From contig JAHRYM010000002.1 in NCBI GenBank assembly GCA_020622085.1, positions 811,604 through 875,603 of the forward strand: a stretch of 64,000 bases of DNA, written 5' to 3'. The translations under genes were made by a program, and so were the position numbers. The notes under the pieces were generated by a model. The model ran no database searches. It had not been told where the DNA came from and saw nothing but the letters and a program-made list of their open reading frames with translations. This document shows, piece by piece, positions 1 through 8,464 of this stretch; the stretch's first letter is position 1; every line of letters starts with the position of its first letter. The DNA is from Paracoccaceae bacterium (GTDB taxonomy: Bacteria; Pseudomonadota; Alphaproteobacteria; Rhodobacterales; Rhodobacteraceae).

Positions 1-167
1 TCTATCAGATCGTCGGCGAATCCGAGGCCGATATCGAAAAGGGACTTCTGAACATCAGGTCGCCGCTGGCACGGGCCCTGATCGGCAAGGACGAAGGCGA
101 CAGCGTCGATGTCCGCACCCCCGGCGGCGAAAAAAGCTACGAAGTCCTCAGCATCCGCTACAGCTGA
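1..167 (+). CDS. greA: Transcription elongation factor GreA, C-terminal end (partial)
   Basis: The reading frame enters at base 3 and runs 54 codons to TGA at 165-167; the 5' part lies outside the window. The visible tail has the sequence pattern of the GreA C-terminal FKBP-like domain: an IVGxxEAD segment, then [14 protein letters not shown], then VxxPxGExxYEVLSI just before the end. GreA binds the secondary channel of RNA polymerase and stimulates cleavage of backtracked transcripts. The N-terminal coiled coil cannot be seen. The next gene starts 18 bases downstream on the same strand. Confidence 0.9.
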   Translation, partial: YQIVGESEADIEKGLLNIRSPLARALIGKDEGDSVDVRTPGGEKSYEVLSIRYS

Positions 168-185
168 GCCGGCCCGGAGACGCCG

Positions 186-1145
186 ATGACCGAACCCACC
201 CCCGGCTTCCGGGCAGAACGGCCGTCCGGACAAGGGGCGGGGGAACGCCTGCGCCTTGGCCCGGCGGAACGGATCGCACTTGCCGCGTCGGTGGTCCTGG
301 TGATCTCGGGGACGCTGCTGCTGATCGGGTTCTGGGCGGATGCCAGTGCCTTGCAGCGGGTGCTCCTGCTGCTCAGCGCGCTTGCACCCGTTGCGCTGAC
401 ATGGGTGGCTGCGCATTCCATGCGCCAGCTTGGTGAACTGCGTGCCGAAGCGGCGCGGTTGCGGCTGGCGGCTGAGGGGCTGCATCATAACTATCTGGCG
501 CAGGTGCAAACCGCATCGCCACGCGCCACCGCACCGACAGAAGCCGCGCCGGGCCAGCCTGCGGCACAGGGCAGCTTCGCGTCGCGCCGCGATCCGGCGC
601 AGGCCGCAAAGACCGCGCCCGCCCCGACCGAGGAACAGGCGGCGCTGGCGCTCGATCAGGAATTCATGCCCGATCCGGTCGCGGCGCCCGACCTGATCCG
701 CGCCCTCAATTTTCCCGACAGCCCCGAAGACCATGAAGGCATCCACGCCCTGCGCCGAGCGCTGGCCGACCGCAGTCTGGCCAAGCTGATCCGCGCCTCG
801 CAGGATGTGCTGACATTGCTGGGCGGTGACGGGATTTTCATGGACGACCTGATCCCCGACCGCGCCCATCCCGACCTTTGGCGGCGGTTTGCGGGCGGGG
901 AACGCGGGCGCTCCATCGCGGCGCTTGGCGGGATCCGCGACCGGTCGAGCCTTGCGCTCTCGGCCGCGCGGATGCGGCAGGATACGATCTTCCGCGATGC
1001 GGCGCACCATTTCCTGCGCCAGTTCGACCGCAGCTTCCAGAGCTTCGAGAAGTCCGCAAGCGATGGCGAAATCGCGGCTTTCACCGACACCCGCACCGCG
1101 CGGGCCTTCATGCTGCTGGGCCGGGTCAGCGGAACCTTCGACTAG
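186..1145 (+). CDS. Hypothetical membrane protein with two N-terminal TM segments
   Basis: A 319-residue protein that I do not recognise by function. Residues about 29-50 and 56-78 are hydrophobic and should form two membrane spans; a short charged helical stretch (about 80-105) is followed by an Ala/Pro-rich linker (about 110-155) and a soluble C-terminal domain (about 155-319). The start is supported by GGAGA shortly upstream of the ATG. Its TAG stop overlaps the TAG stop of mobA on the opposite strand within the four bases CTAG (1142-1145), a convergent stop overlap. It is probably a conserved Rhodobacterales hypothetical protein; no catalytic motif is visible. Confidence 0.75.
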   Translation: MTEPTPGFRAERPSGQGAGERLRLGPAERIALAASVVLVISGTLLLIGFWADASALQRVLLLLSALAPVALTWVAAHSMRQLGELRAEAARLRLAAEGLHHNYLAQVQTASPRATAPTEAAPGQPAAQGSFASRRDPAQAAKTAPAPTEEQAALALDQEFMPDPVAAPDLIRALNFPDSPEDHEGIHALRRALADRSLAKLIRASQDVLTLLGGDGIFMDDLIPDRAHPDLWRRFAGGERGRSIAALGGIRDRSSLALSAARMRQDTIFRDAAHHFLRQFDRSFQSFEKSASDGEIAAFTDTRTARAFMLLGRVSGTFD

Positions 1146-1720
1146 CCACCTTTTGCCAGCATCGCTTCGGCCCGCGCCAGATCTTCGGGCGTGTTGATGT
1201 TGAAGAATGCGTCATCGTCGGCAAACAACGCCCGGCCCGCGCCGTCAGCCGCCACGCGCATCCGGCGTTCCCCGGCATCCAGAAGCTGCCCGATCCGTTC
1301 AAGCCGGCTGACAGGCCAGAGCGCGAAGGTCGGATGCGTCCCCTCCGGGGTAATGGCGATGGCCAACCCGTCGCGGCCTTCCGCCGCCAGCAGAAGCCGC
1401 GGCACCAGATCGCACGGCAGGAAGGGGGTATCGACAGCGGCGGTCACCAGATGATCGGCGCCGATCCCGGCCGCCCAGGCAAGCCCGGCCGCCACCCCGG
1501 CCAGGGGCCCGAACCGTTCGATCTGCGCGTCGGCAAGCACCGGAAGGCCAAAGCCGGAATGCGATGTCCGGCCCGAGATCGCCAGTTCCTCGACCTGCGG
1601 TGACAGCCGCTCGACCACATGGCGGATCAGGGGTCGGCCGCCCAGAGACAGCAGCGCCTTGTCGGCCCCGCCCATGCGCCGCCCTTCGCCGCCTGCAAGA
1701 ATCAACCCGGCGATCTTCAT
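1142..1720 (-). CDS. mobA: Molybdenum cofactor guanylyltransferase MobA
   Basis: 192 residues, normal for MobA. The N-terminus carries the nucleotidyltransferase signature LAGGEGRRMGGADKALLxLxGRPL (about residues 7-30), followed by a Rossmann-like domain; near the C-terminus NINTPEDL matches the conserved end of the family. The enzyme transfers GMP from GTP to molybdopterin to give the MGD cofactor of DMSO-reductase-family enzymes. It is the last gene of a minus-strand run, 14 bases after a lipoprotein gene. moaE and moaD lie about 20 kb away in this window. The stop overlaps the convergent upstream gene in a CTAG. Confidence 0.93.
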   Translation of the reverse strand: MKIAGLILAGGEGRRMGGADKALLSLGGRPLIRHVVERLSPQVEELAISGRTSHSGFGLPVLADAQIERFGPLAGVAAGLAWAAGIGADHLVTAAVDTPFLPCDLVPRLLLAAEGRDGLAIAITPEGTHPTFALWPVSRLERIGQLLDAGERRMRVAADGAGRALFADDDAFFNINTPEDLARAEAMLAKGG

Positions 1721-1734
1721 GGCCGGCGAAACCT

Positions 1735-2337
1735 TCAGCCCTGCTTTTTCTGCACCATCAGGACACCCGAGTTGTCATCGGGGTCGCCGTCGACATGCAG
1801 CTTGGTCACGACGCCGGGCAGCTCGCCAAAGGCCCGCATCACCTTGCCGGGGAAGAATGACCGCGGGATCGACTGGAAGCCAGGGATGTCACGCAATACG
1901 CCGCTGACGGATTCGCCGCACATCGCCTTTGAAACAGAACCGTTCTGCTGCACGCGACGGATGGCGAAATCGGCCACCTCGCGGCTGACGGGCACGGTCT
2001 GCTCGATCACGTCGTAGGTTTCGCGGGCGTGATAGTCGACATAGAACCGCTTCATCTGATCGTTGATGCCGAAGTGCACGTCATGGCGTTCGGGCACATG
2101 GGGGTGATACCAGGTGCCCGCCGGATCGAACAGCACGCGCTGGCTGCCGTTGATCATTATGCCGGAATGTGCGCCTTCGCCGGTCTTGCGGACCACGGTG
2201 TAGAGCGTGATCGAAGGCGGCTCGGGCGAGACATAGACAGCCCGTGCCACATCGGCGTCGGATGCCCACTTGTTGTCGGCGCCACAGGCCGCAAGACCAA
2301 GGGGCAGGACAAGGCACAACAGGAAACGGCGCAGCAT
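1735..2337 (-). CDS. Conserved hypothetical lipoprotein
   Basis: 200 residues. The first 17 residues form a lipoprotein signal peptide with a lipobox ending LAAC, so Cys18 should be the lipidated residue of the mature protein. The remainder is soluble, with a pattern HxxHVPERHDVHFGIND in the middle that may hold metal or active-site residues, but I cannot assign a family. It lies between the cytochrome oxidase subunit IV gene and mobA on the same strand and may be co-transcribed with them. Likely periplasmic face of the inner membrane or the outer membrane. Confidence 0.75.
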   Translation of the reverse strand: MLRRFLLCLVLPLGLAACGADNKWASDADVARAVYVSPEPPSITLYTVVRKTGEGAHSGIMINGSQRVLFDPAGTWYHPHVPERHDVHFGINDQMKRFYVDYHARETYDVIEQTVPVSREVADFAIRRVQQNGSVSKAMCGESVSGVLRDIPGFQSIPRSFFPGKVMRAFGELPGVVTKLHVDGDPDDNSGVLMVQKKQG

Positions 2338-2371
2338 AGATGCCCCCGGGAAATCAAGAAGTCAGATGGAG

Positions 2372-2506
2372 TCAGGCGTTGGCCAGCGCAAGAAAGATCA
2401 GCACCAGAATCGTGATGATGGCCCCCCAGGTCATCAGGCGGATGAAGCCCGCGAATGTGCGTTCCTGGGTGGTGATGTTCATCGTTCCCGGTTTGTGTTC
2501 AGCCAT
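2372..2506 (-). CDS. aa3-type cytochrome c oxidase subunit IV
   Basis: A 44-residue membrane peptide, too short to stand out by length. It begins MAEHKPGTMNITTQE, continues with RTFAGFIRLMTWG and then a single hydrophobic helix (about residues 24-43) ending LALANA. This is the pattern of the small bacterial subunit IV (COX4_pro_2 family) of Rhodobacter and Paracoccus aa3 oxidase, a one-helix accessory subunit that is dispensable for turnover in characterised relatives. The start has a GAGCGAGAG-type purine stretch just upstream. It is located away from the oxidase core genes, within a minus-strand run between a DUF6173-like gene and a lipoprotein gene. Confidence 0.9.
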   Translation of the reverse strand: MAEHKPGTMNITTQERTFAGFIRLMTWGAIITILVLIFLALANA

Positions 2507-2563
2507 CTCTCGCTCCCGTTCGCAGATTTGTCGTGCCCCGAATACCGGATTTGGCGCCGCCCG

Positions 2564-3109
2564 TCACGACCCTTTCTTTCCCGGGCCTTTCGGGGCACGG
2601 CCCGGTTTTCGCTTGGGTTTGTCGGCTTGCGGGGCAGGCGTGGCCTCGGCGGGCGGCTCCAGCCCCTCGGCCAGCCGGAAACCGATCCGGCGGGCGGTTT
2701 CCTCTTCGGGGGCTTTCGGCAGGGCGCGCAACATGACGTTGAGCTGGCTCACATGCTGGATCAATTGTGTCCGACTGCCTTCGTCGTCCTCGCCATAGAA
2801 AGTCAGGATGTCGGGCGCGAACCAGCCGATCCCCTCGATCCTGAGGATCCCCGCATCGCCGCCGGTGAAGCCCATGGCAACTTCATGTTCAGTGTCGAGC
2901 TGTTCCTCGAAATTCTTGATATAAAGGATGACGCGTTCATAGGCCCATTGCGCGGGGCTCTTGTCCTCGAGCTTGCGGGCAACCGACTTGGGCAGCGGAG
3001 TCGTCTCGACCGACTGCGGCTTGCCCTTGCGCGTGGTTGCAAGCCCGCGGCGGCAATCCAGTTCCGCCTGCTCGGCCATTTCGACCGAGGTGTGGATCAC
3101 ATCGCTCAT
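2564..3109 (-). CDS. DUF6173-like conserved protein
   Basis: 181 residues from the ATG that overlaps the upstream stop as ATGA (3106-3109); a much longer open frame upstream is the shadow of the neighbouring hydrolase gene. The body has a conserved segment SPAQWAYERVILYIKNFEEQ followed by EVAMGFTGG and a QLIQHVSQLNVMLRALP stretch, which I recall as typical of the DUF6173 family of Rhodobacterales; the tail (about 145-181) is Pro/Lys/Ala rich and probably disordered. Cytoplasmic; function unknown. Translational coupling with the MBL-fold hydrolase suggests a common transcript. Confidence 0.75.
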   Translation of the reverse strand: MSDVIHTSVEMAEQAELDCRRGLATTRKGKPQSVETTPLPKSVARKLEDKSPAQWAYERVILYIKNFEEQLDTEHEVAMGFTGGDAGILRIEGIGWFAPDILTFYGEDDEGSRTQLIQHVSQLNVMLRALPKAPEEETARRIGFRLAEGLEPPAEATPAPQADKPKRKPGRAPKGPGKKGS

Positions 3110-4173
3110 TCCACCTTGCGCCATAGCCAAGCCCCATCTTCCCGCCGTTTCCGCACGGCCTGCCCAGCGTGACGCAGGTAGTTCAGGTGTGCAACCGCTT
3201 CGACCAGCGCCAGCCCATATTCCGCCGCACCGATCGACCGCTTGAACAGGGGGGCAAAACATTCCGCCGCAGTGCGCGGGGTCTCCAGGTGGTTGCGCAG
3301 GCGGTCCAGCGCGCCTTCGTGGTTGTCGATCATCTGCAAGAGCCGCGTCGGCAGCCCGGTGAAGGGCAGCTTGTGCCCCGGCAGGACCAGTTGCGAAGTG
3401 CGGGCATGGGGAACGAAGGCCGCACAGGAGGCGATCCATTCGTCCAGAGGATTGGCGTCGGGTTCGGTCGGGTAGACGCCGATATTGGCCGAAATTCCGG
3501 GCAGGAGCTGGTCGCCGCCGATCACGAGGCTGTCGTCCCTGGCCCAGAAGGTGGCATGTTCGGGGGCGTGGCCGTCACCACAGCGCACCAGCCAGTCCCG
3601 CCCGCCCATGCGGATCGCCGTTCCGTCGGTCAGGCGCTGATACCCCAGTGGCAAGGGATGGACGCAGTCGGCGAAATTGAAGGGCCTTTCGGCTTCGCGG
3701 GCAGCGAGGATCGCCCGGTCCATCCCGGCCGATTTCCAGAAGGCAATCGTTTCCGCATTGGGCCGGTCCTGCACATCCAACACCAGCATCCGGGTGAAAA
3801 GCCAGGCCGTGCGCGTGGTGTGGAGCGTGGCGCCCCGGCCCTGGAACCATCCGGCAAGGCCGATGTGGTCGGGGTGGTGGTGGGTGACGATCACGCGCGT
3901 GACCGGGCGCCCGCCCAGCGGCCCTGAAAGCACCACTTCCCAGATTGCGCGGGTCTTGTGGCTGTCAAGGCCGGTGTCGATGATCGTCCAGCCATCCGCA
4001 CCTTCATCCAGCGCATAGACATTGACGTGATCAAGCGCCATCGGCAGCGGCAGGCGCATCCAGAGGATGCCCTCGGCCACCTCGGTTGCGGTGCCGGGTG
4101 CCGGAGGTTCGGCATGGGGCATGCGAATCGAACCTTCGCCGCCGCGCCCCGTCATATCCGCTACCTCCGTCAA
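3106..4173 (-). CDS. MBL-fold metallo-hydrolase
   Basis: 355 residues. A metallo-beta-lactamase fold is shown by the HHHPDHIGLAG motif (about residues 97-107) that supplies zinc ligands, an upstream DTG (end of the second strand), a later GHAPEHA motif and the downstream LPGHKLPF segment, as in glyoxalase-II-like hydrolases. The C-terminal 100 residues resemble the winged-helix-like tail seen in LACTB2-type members. The substrate is not evident. It overlaps the acyl-CoA dehydrogenase upstream by 4 bases and the DUF6173-like gene downstream by 4 bases, so these three are probably one translationally coupled unit, possibly acting on acyl thioesters. Confidence 0.85.
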   Translation of the reverse strand: MTEVADMTGRGGEGSIRMPHAEPPAPGTATEVAEGILWMRLPLPMALDHVNVYALDEGADGWTIIDTGLDSHKTRAIWEVVLSGPLGGRPVTRVIVTHHHPDHIGLAGWFQGRGATLHTTRTAWLFTRMLVLDVQDRPNAETIAFWKSAGMDRAILAAREAERPFNFADCVHPLPLGYQRLTDGTAIRMGGRDWLVRCGDGHAPEHATFWARDDSLVIGGDQLLPGISANIGVYPTEPDANPLDEWIASCAAFVPHARTSQLVLPGHKLPFTGLPTRLLQMIDNHEGALDRLRNHLETPRTAAECFAPLFKRSIGAAEYGLALVEAVAHLNYLRHAGQAVRKRREDGAWLWRKVE

Positions 4174-5855
4174 GACGTCGCCTCGTCGAATGCGAGCGCC
4201 AGCAAGTCCGATCCACCCGCCCGGGCTTCGGCCAGAAGCGGTTCAAAGGCGGGCAGGATGCGGCGCAGATGGACCCGCGCCAATGCGGTGCGGGCCGCGC
4301 CTCCGGCCATTGCGGCGCGCAGGTGGAAATGCGCGCCGAGCACACGGGCAAAGGCGCCAAGGTAGGGCACCGCGCCCGCAAAACGATCATCCAGAGCCTG
4401 CGCCAGCAATGCCTCTGTCGCCTCGCGCAGGGCTTCGGCGGCGGACCAGACCTCGCCCGCCAGATCAGGCATCCGTTCCCGCGCCGCCTCGGCGTGATCC
4501 TGGATTTCCTCGATCAGGCGCAAGGCGGCGTCGCCCTCGTCCATCATCTTGCGCCCGACCAGATCCATCGCCTGAATGCCGTTCGTGCCCTCATAGATCG
4601 CAGTCACCCGGACATCGCGCAGGAACTGCGCCGCGCCGGCTTCCTCGATGAAGCCCATCCCGCCGTGCACCTGGATGCCGGTATCGGCGACGCGGCAACC
4701 CACATCGGTGCCATAGGCCTTGGCGATCGGCGTCAGCAGTGCGGCGCGAGCCGTCCAGTCCGGGTCGCCGGTGGCACGCCCCATGTCGAGCGCGACCGCG
4801 CATGCAAGTGCGATCGAGCGGGCGGCAAAGACCTCGGCCTTCATCGTGGCCAGCATCCGGCGCACGTCGGGGTGCCGGATGATCGGACCCGTCTGGTTGC
4901 GGTCCTGTGCATAGGACAGCGCCTTCTGGAACGCGGCCTCGGCCACGCCGATCCCCTGCACGCCCACGGCCAGGCGCGCGTTGTTCATCATGGTGAACAT
5001 CGCAGCCATTCCCTTGTGCGGTCGGCCCACCATCCAGCCGGTCGCGCCTTCGAACGCCATGGCGCAGGTGGGCGATCCGTGCAGGCCCATCTTGTGTTCA
5101 AGGCTCACCACCTTCAGGCTGTTGGCCGGGCCGGGGTTGCCCTGATCGTCGGGCAGGTATTTCGGCACCATGAACAGGCTGATGCCCTTCGTTCCGGGCA
5201 CCGCATCGGGCAGGCGGGCCAGCACCAGATGGCAGATGTTGCCGGTCAGGTCGCCGTCACCCCAGCTGATGAAGATCTTCTGGCCGGTGATGGCATAAGT
5301 CCCGTCGCCCCTCGGTTCGGCGCGGGTGCGCAGCGCGCCGACGTCCGATCCGGCCTGCGGCTCGGTCAGGTTCATCGTGCCCGCCCATTCGCCCAAAATC
5401 AGCTTCGGCAGATACAGGTTTCTCATCGCATCGTCCGCGTGATGTTCCAGCGCCTCGATCTGGCCCTGCGTCAGCAGCGGATTGAGTTGCAGCGCCAGAC
5501 AGGCCCCCGACATCATGTCGTTCAACGCCACCGAAAGCGTCTGCGGCAGGCCCATGCCGCCGAACTCCGGCGGAGCCGAAACCGCGATCCAGCCGCCATC
5601 GGCAATGGCGCGGTAGCCGGCGTCAAAGCCCGTTGACGCGCGCACCTTTCCGTCTTCCAGCCGCGCCGGATCGGTGTCGCCATTGCGGTTCAGGGGCGCC
5701 AGCACCTCGTCGCACAGCCGCGCGGCGCCTGTCAGCACGGTGTCGACCGTCTCGGGCGTGGCGTCGGCAAAATGCCCGGTGGCCGCGACAGAGGCCAGTG
5801 GAGCGACATGATCAAGGATGAAGCGGATTTCGGCGGCGGGCGCGCGATAGGCCAT
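4170..5855 (-). CDS. Acyl-CoA dehydrogenase (DmdC-like, with C-terminal extension)
   Basis: 561 residues starting at the ATG preceded by GAGGAGAT; an in-frame extension upstream is discarded because it has no ribosome site. Domain order: short N-terminal segment (YRAPAAEIRFIL), N-terminal acyl-CoA dehydrogenase domain, middle beta domain with LTEPQAGSDVGALRT (about 155-170), C-terminal helical domain with IYEGTNGIQAMDL (about 430), and the extra C-terminal domain (about 460-561) found in the long 3-methylmercaptopropionyl-CoA dehydrogenase (DmdC/FadE5-like) subfamily. It should oxidise an acyl-CoA to the enoyl-CoA with FAD; the chain specificity cannot be read from the sequence. Confidence 0.9.
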   Translation of the reverse strand: MAYRAPAAEIRFILDHVAPLASVAATGHFADATPETVDTVLTGAARLCDEVLAPLNRNGDTDPARLEDGKVRASTGFDAGYRAIADGGWIAVSAPPEFGGMGLPQTLSVALNDMMSGACLALQLNPLLTQGQIEALEHHADDAMRNLYLPKLILGEWAGTMNLTEPQAGSDVGALRTRAEPRGDGTYAITGQKIFISWGDGDLTGNICHLVLARLPDAVPGTKGISLFMVPKYLPDDQGNPGPANSLKVVSLEHKMGLHGSPTCAMAFEGATGWMVGRPHKGMAAMFTMMNNARLAVGVQGIGVAEAAFQKALSYAQDRNQTGPIIRHPDVRRMLATMKAEVFAARSIALACAVALDMGRATGDPDWTARAALLTPIAKAYGTDVGCRVADTGIQVHGGMGFIEEAGAAQFLRDVRVTAIYEGTNGIQAMDLVGRKMMDEGDAALRLIEEIQDHAEAARERMPDLAGEVWSAAEALREATEALLAQALDDRFAGAVPYLGAFARVLGAHFHLRAAMAGGAARTALARVHLRRILPAFEPLLAEARAGGSDLLALAFDEATS

Positions 5856-5994
5856 GGCATCTCCTCGTATCACGGGGCCGCGCCTGCCGGGTGCTTGGCA
5901 AGGCCGGTCAGGGCGCGTATCTGGGGCAGGCGGGATGCTGGACCGGGGGCCGGGCCCGTTCAACCCGAACGCTGCGTAACGGAAAACCTCTGTG

Positions 5995-6951
5995 ATGGAC
6001 AAGACACGGCTGATCGCCCCGGATGAAGCGGGCCTTGCCCGGGCGGCGGCGCTGATCCGCGCGGGGCAGCTTGTCGCCTTCCCGACCGAGACGGTCTATG
6101 GCCTTGGCGCCGATGCCCGGAACGACCGGGCCGTGGCCGCGATCTTCGATGCCAAGGGCCGGCCGCGCTTCAATCCACTGATCGCCCATGTCGCCGATGT
6201 CGGTGCCGCGCGTGCCCTTGCCCATTTCACGCCGCAGGCCGAGGCGTTGGCGGCCGCTTTCTGGCCCGGCCCGCTGACGCTGGTTCTGGCACAACGCGAG
6301 GGCGCGGGGATTTCGCCCCTTGTGACCGCCGACCTGCCGACAGTCGCGATCCGGGTGCCGGCGCATCCTTTGGCGCGGGCGCTCCTGCGCGCGGTGGGGG
6401 GGCCGGTGGCGGCGCCTTCGGCCAATCCTTCGGGCCGCATCAGCCCGACACGGGCCGAACACGTGATTGACGGTCTGTCAGGCCGCATTGCCGGCGTGAT
6501 CGAAGGCGGCGCCTGTGCGGTAGGTGTCGAATCGACCATCATCGGCTTCGATGCCTCTGGCAGCGCAGTCCTTCTCCGCCCGGGCGGGATTTCGGCCGAG
6601 GCGATCGAGGCAGTTCTCGGTGCTCCGTTGTCGAGCGGTGGCAGTGCCACGGCCCCTACCGCGCCCGGGCAGTTGGAAAGCCATTATGCGCCAGAGGCGG
6701 CGGTGCGGCTGGCCGCGAAGGACGCGCGGCCCGGTGAGTTCCGGCTGGGCTTCGGGCCGGGCGCAAGTGATCTGAACCTGTCACCCTCGGGCGATCTGAT
6801 CGAGGCGGCGGCGAACCTGTTCCATTATCTGCGAGAGGCCGACCACCGTGCCGGGGCAGGCGCGGTTATCGCCGTCGCGCCGATCCCGGATACGGGGCTG
6901 GGGCGCGCGATCAACGACCGGCTGCGACGCGCGGCTGCACCGCGACCCTGA
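5995..6951 (+). CDS. tsaC: L-threonylcarbamoyladenylate synthase (Sua5 type)
   Basis: 318 residues from the ATG; a GTG directly upstream is an alternative. The N-terminal 200 residues are a YrdC/TsaC domain: FPTETVYGLGADA, KGRPRFNPL, the SANPSGRISPT loop and GVESTII. After a linker containing GQLESHYAPEA comes the smaller Sua5 C-terminal domain, so this is the long form. The enzyme makes threonylcarbamoyl-AMP from threonine, bicarbonate and ATP for the t6A37 modification of ANN-decoding tRNAs. It is transcribed away from the acyl-CoA dehydrogenase gene, with 139 bases between the start codons. Confidence 0.95.
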   Translation: MDKTRLIAPDEAGLARAAALIRAGQLVAFPTETVYGLGADARNDRAVAAIFDAKGRPRFNPLIAHVADVGAARALAHFTPQAEALAAAFWPGPLTLVLAQREGAGISPLVTADLPTVAIRVPAHPLARALLRAVGGPVAAPSANPSGRISPTRAEHVIDGLSGRIAGVIEGGACAVGVESTIIGFDASGSAVLLRPGGISAEAIEAVLGAPLSSGGSATAPTAPGQLESHYAPEAAVRLAAKDARPGEFRLGFGPGASDLNLSPSGDLIEAAANLFHYLREADHRAGAGAVIAVAPIPDTGLGRAINDRLRRAAAPRP

Positions 6952-6955
6952 CCGA

Positions 6956-7510
6956 TCAGGCCCGCCCGGCCGTGGGCGACAGCATGATCGGTTCGATCCC
7001 GAGCGTTCGCAGCGCCGCCGACCATTTGGTTTCGCTGGCGCGCGAAAAGACCAGATCGGGCGTGGCATCCGCCGTCAGCCAGCCGTTGCGGGCGATCTCG
7101 GATTCAAGCTGGCCCTTGCCCCAGCCGGCATAACCCAGCGCCAGCAGCGACTGGTCCGGCCCCTCGCCGGCTGCGAGCGATTCGAGGATGTCGAGCGTCG
7201 TCGTCATGCCGAAACGGTCATTGACCTTCAGCGTTGCCGCGCTTCCCTGATAGTCCGACGAATGCAGCACGAAGCCCCGGGTCAGATCCACAGGCCCACC
7301 CATATGCACCCGGATGTCACGCATCTGTTCACTGGCGGGAATGCCCAACTGTTTCATAAGGGTGCTAAATGTCAGATCATGCGCTGGTTTGTTGATGATA
7401 ATGCCCATGGCGCCGTCATCCGAATGGGCGCAGATGAATACCACGCTGTGATCGAAGCGCGGATCGCCCATGCCGGGCATCGCTATCAGGATCTTGCCAC
7501 TCAGGTTCAT
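6956..7510 (-). CDS. YqgE/AlgH family protein (UPF0301)
   Basis: 184 residues from the ATG that follows GGAGGTGTCG; an ATG 15 bases further upstream overlaps that ribosome site and is less likely. The sequence has the family pattern [25 protein letters not shown] near the N-terminus, GIIINKP, then [13 protein letters not shown] and the [14 protein letters not shown] segment. AlgH/YqgE proteins are cytoplasmic, of uncertain biochemical role. It ends 4 bases from the end of the threonylcarbamoyl-AMP synthase gene, convergently, and is divergent from the DsbD-domain gene. Confidence 0.93.
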   Translation of the reverse strand: MNLSGKILIAMPGMGDPRFDHSVVFICAHSDDGAMGIIINKPAHDLTFSTLMKQLGIPASEQMRDIRVHMGGPVDLTRGFVLHSSDYQGSAATLKVNDRFGMTTTLDILESLAAGEGPDQSLLALGYAGWGKGQLESEIARNGWLTADATPDLVFSRASETKWSAALRTLGIEPIMLSPTAGRA

Positions 7511-7636
7511 CGACACCTCCATCATCTACATTTGCGCGCCGGATCGGTTGGTGCAAGTGGCGCGAACAGCACATCTTCGACGCCCTCATCGCTTTGTGAC
7601 TTTCCTTGCCGGCCTGCCGGCCTAAATCTGCCCATC

Positions 7637-8449
7637 ATGCACAGGGTATTCCTTTCCATCTTGACCTGCCTATTCCTCCCCGTGGCGGGCGCTGCGCAGG
7701 ATCTGCCGGCCAATCTGGTGCGGGTCGAATTGCTTCCGGGATGGCGCATGGCAGAGGGCAAGCAGATGGCAGCCCTGCACCTGACCTTGGCAAGGGGGTG
7801 GAAGACCTATTGGCGCAGCCCCGGCGACGCGGGCATCCCGCCGGCCTTCGACTGGTCGGGTTCACGAAACCTGAAAAGCGTGCGCCTGCACTGGCCGCGC
7901 CCGGAGTTGTTCGACCTGAACGGAATGACGACGGTCGGCTATCACGACGAACTTGTGCTGCCGGTCGAGGTCACGCCTGCCGATGCGGCACGACCGGTCG
8001 AGTTGCGCGCCGAAATGGCGATCGGGGTCTGCAAGGACGTCTGCGTTCCCGTAAGCCTCCGGCTTGCCGGAACCGCCGAAGATCTGTCGCAGGGCGCCGA
8101 TACCGCCTCTGCGATCCGCACCGCGCTTCTGCGCCAGCCCGAAGCGGCAAAGGCGGCCGGTGTGCGCGGCGTGCGCTGCACCGTCGATCCGATCAAGGAC
8201 GGCCTTCGGCTGACCGCTGCGATCGACATGCCGCCGCTTGGATCCGACGAATTCACCGTGGTCGAAACGGCGAACGCAGGCGTCTGGGTCGCCGAAGCGG
8301 TCAGCCGGCGCTCGGCAGGCACGCTGACCGCAACCGCCGATCTGGTTCCGCAGGACGCCCAGCCCTTTGCGCTGAACCGCCAGGGGGTCCGGATCACCGT
8401 CTTCGGCGATTCTGGCCGCGTGGTCGAGATCAACGGTTGCACCGGCTGA
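7637..8449 (+). CDS. Protein-disulfide reductase DsbD N-terminal-domain protein
   Basis: 270 residues with an N-terminal signal peptide (cleavage probably after AGAAQ, about residue 20). The soluble domain matches the DsbD N-terminal immunoglobulin-like family: RGWKTYWRSPGDAG, then WPxPxxFDxxGMTTxGYxDELVLPV, then the GVCKDVCVP motif with the redox cysteine pair Cys132 and Cys136. There is no transmembrane DsbD core or thioredoxin domain, so it is a stand-alone periplasmic module that presumably exchanges thiols with a partner encoded elsewhere (a CcdA/ScsB-like system). The assignment as periplasmic oxidoreductase partner is inference. Confidence 0.85.
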   Translation: MHRVFLSILTCLFLPVAGAAQDLPANLVRVELLPGWRMAEGKQMAALHLTLARGWKTYWRSPGDAGIPPAFDWSGSRNLKSVRLHWPRPELFDLNGMTTVGYHDELVLPVEVTPADAARPVELRAEMAIGVCKDVCVPVSLRLAGTAEDLSQGADTASAIRTALLRQPEAAKAAGVRGVRCTVDPIKDGLRLTAAIDMPPLGSDEFTVVETANAGVWVAEAVSRRSAGTLTATADLVPQDAQPFALNRQGVRITVFGDSGRVVEINGCTG

Positions 8450-8464
8450 TGCGGAGAGGAAGGC

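Noticed and set aside
4086-5636. A 516-codon open frame on the plus strand opposite the acyl-CoA dehydrogenase gene.
   Set aside because: Long antisense frames are expected opposite GC-rich genes; the translation is Arg/His/Gln-rich with no recognisable domain, whereas the minus strand encodes a complete acyl-CoA dehydrogenase.
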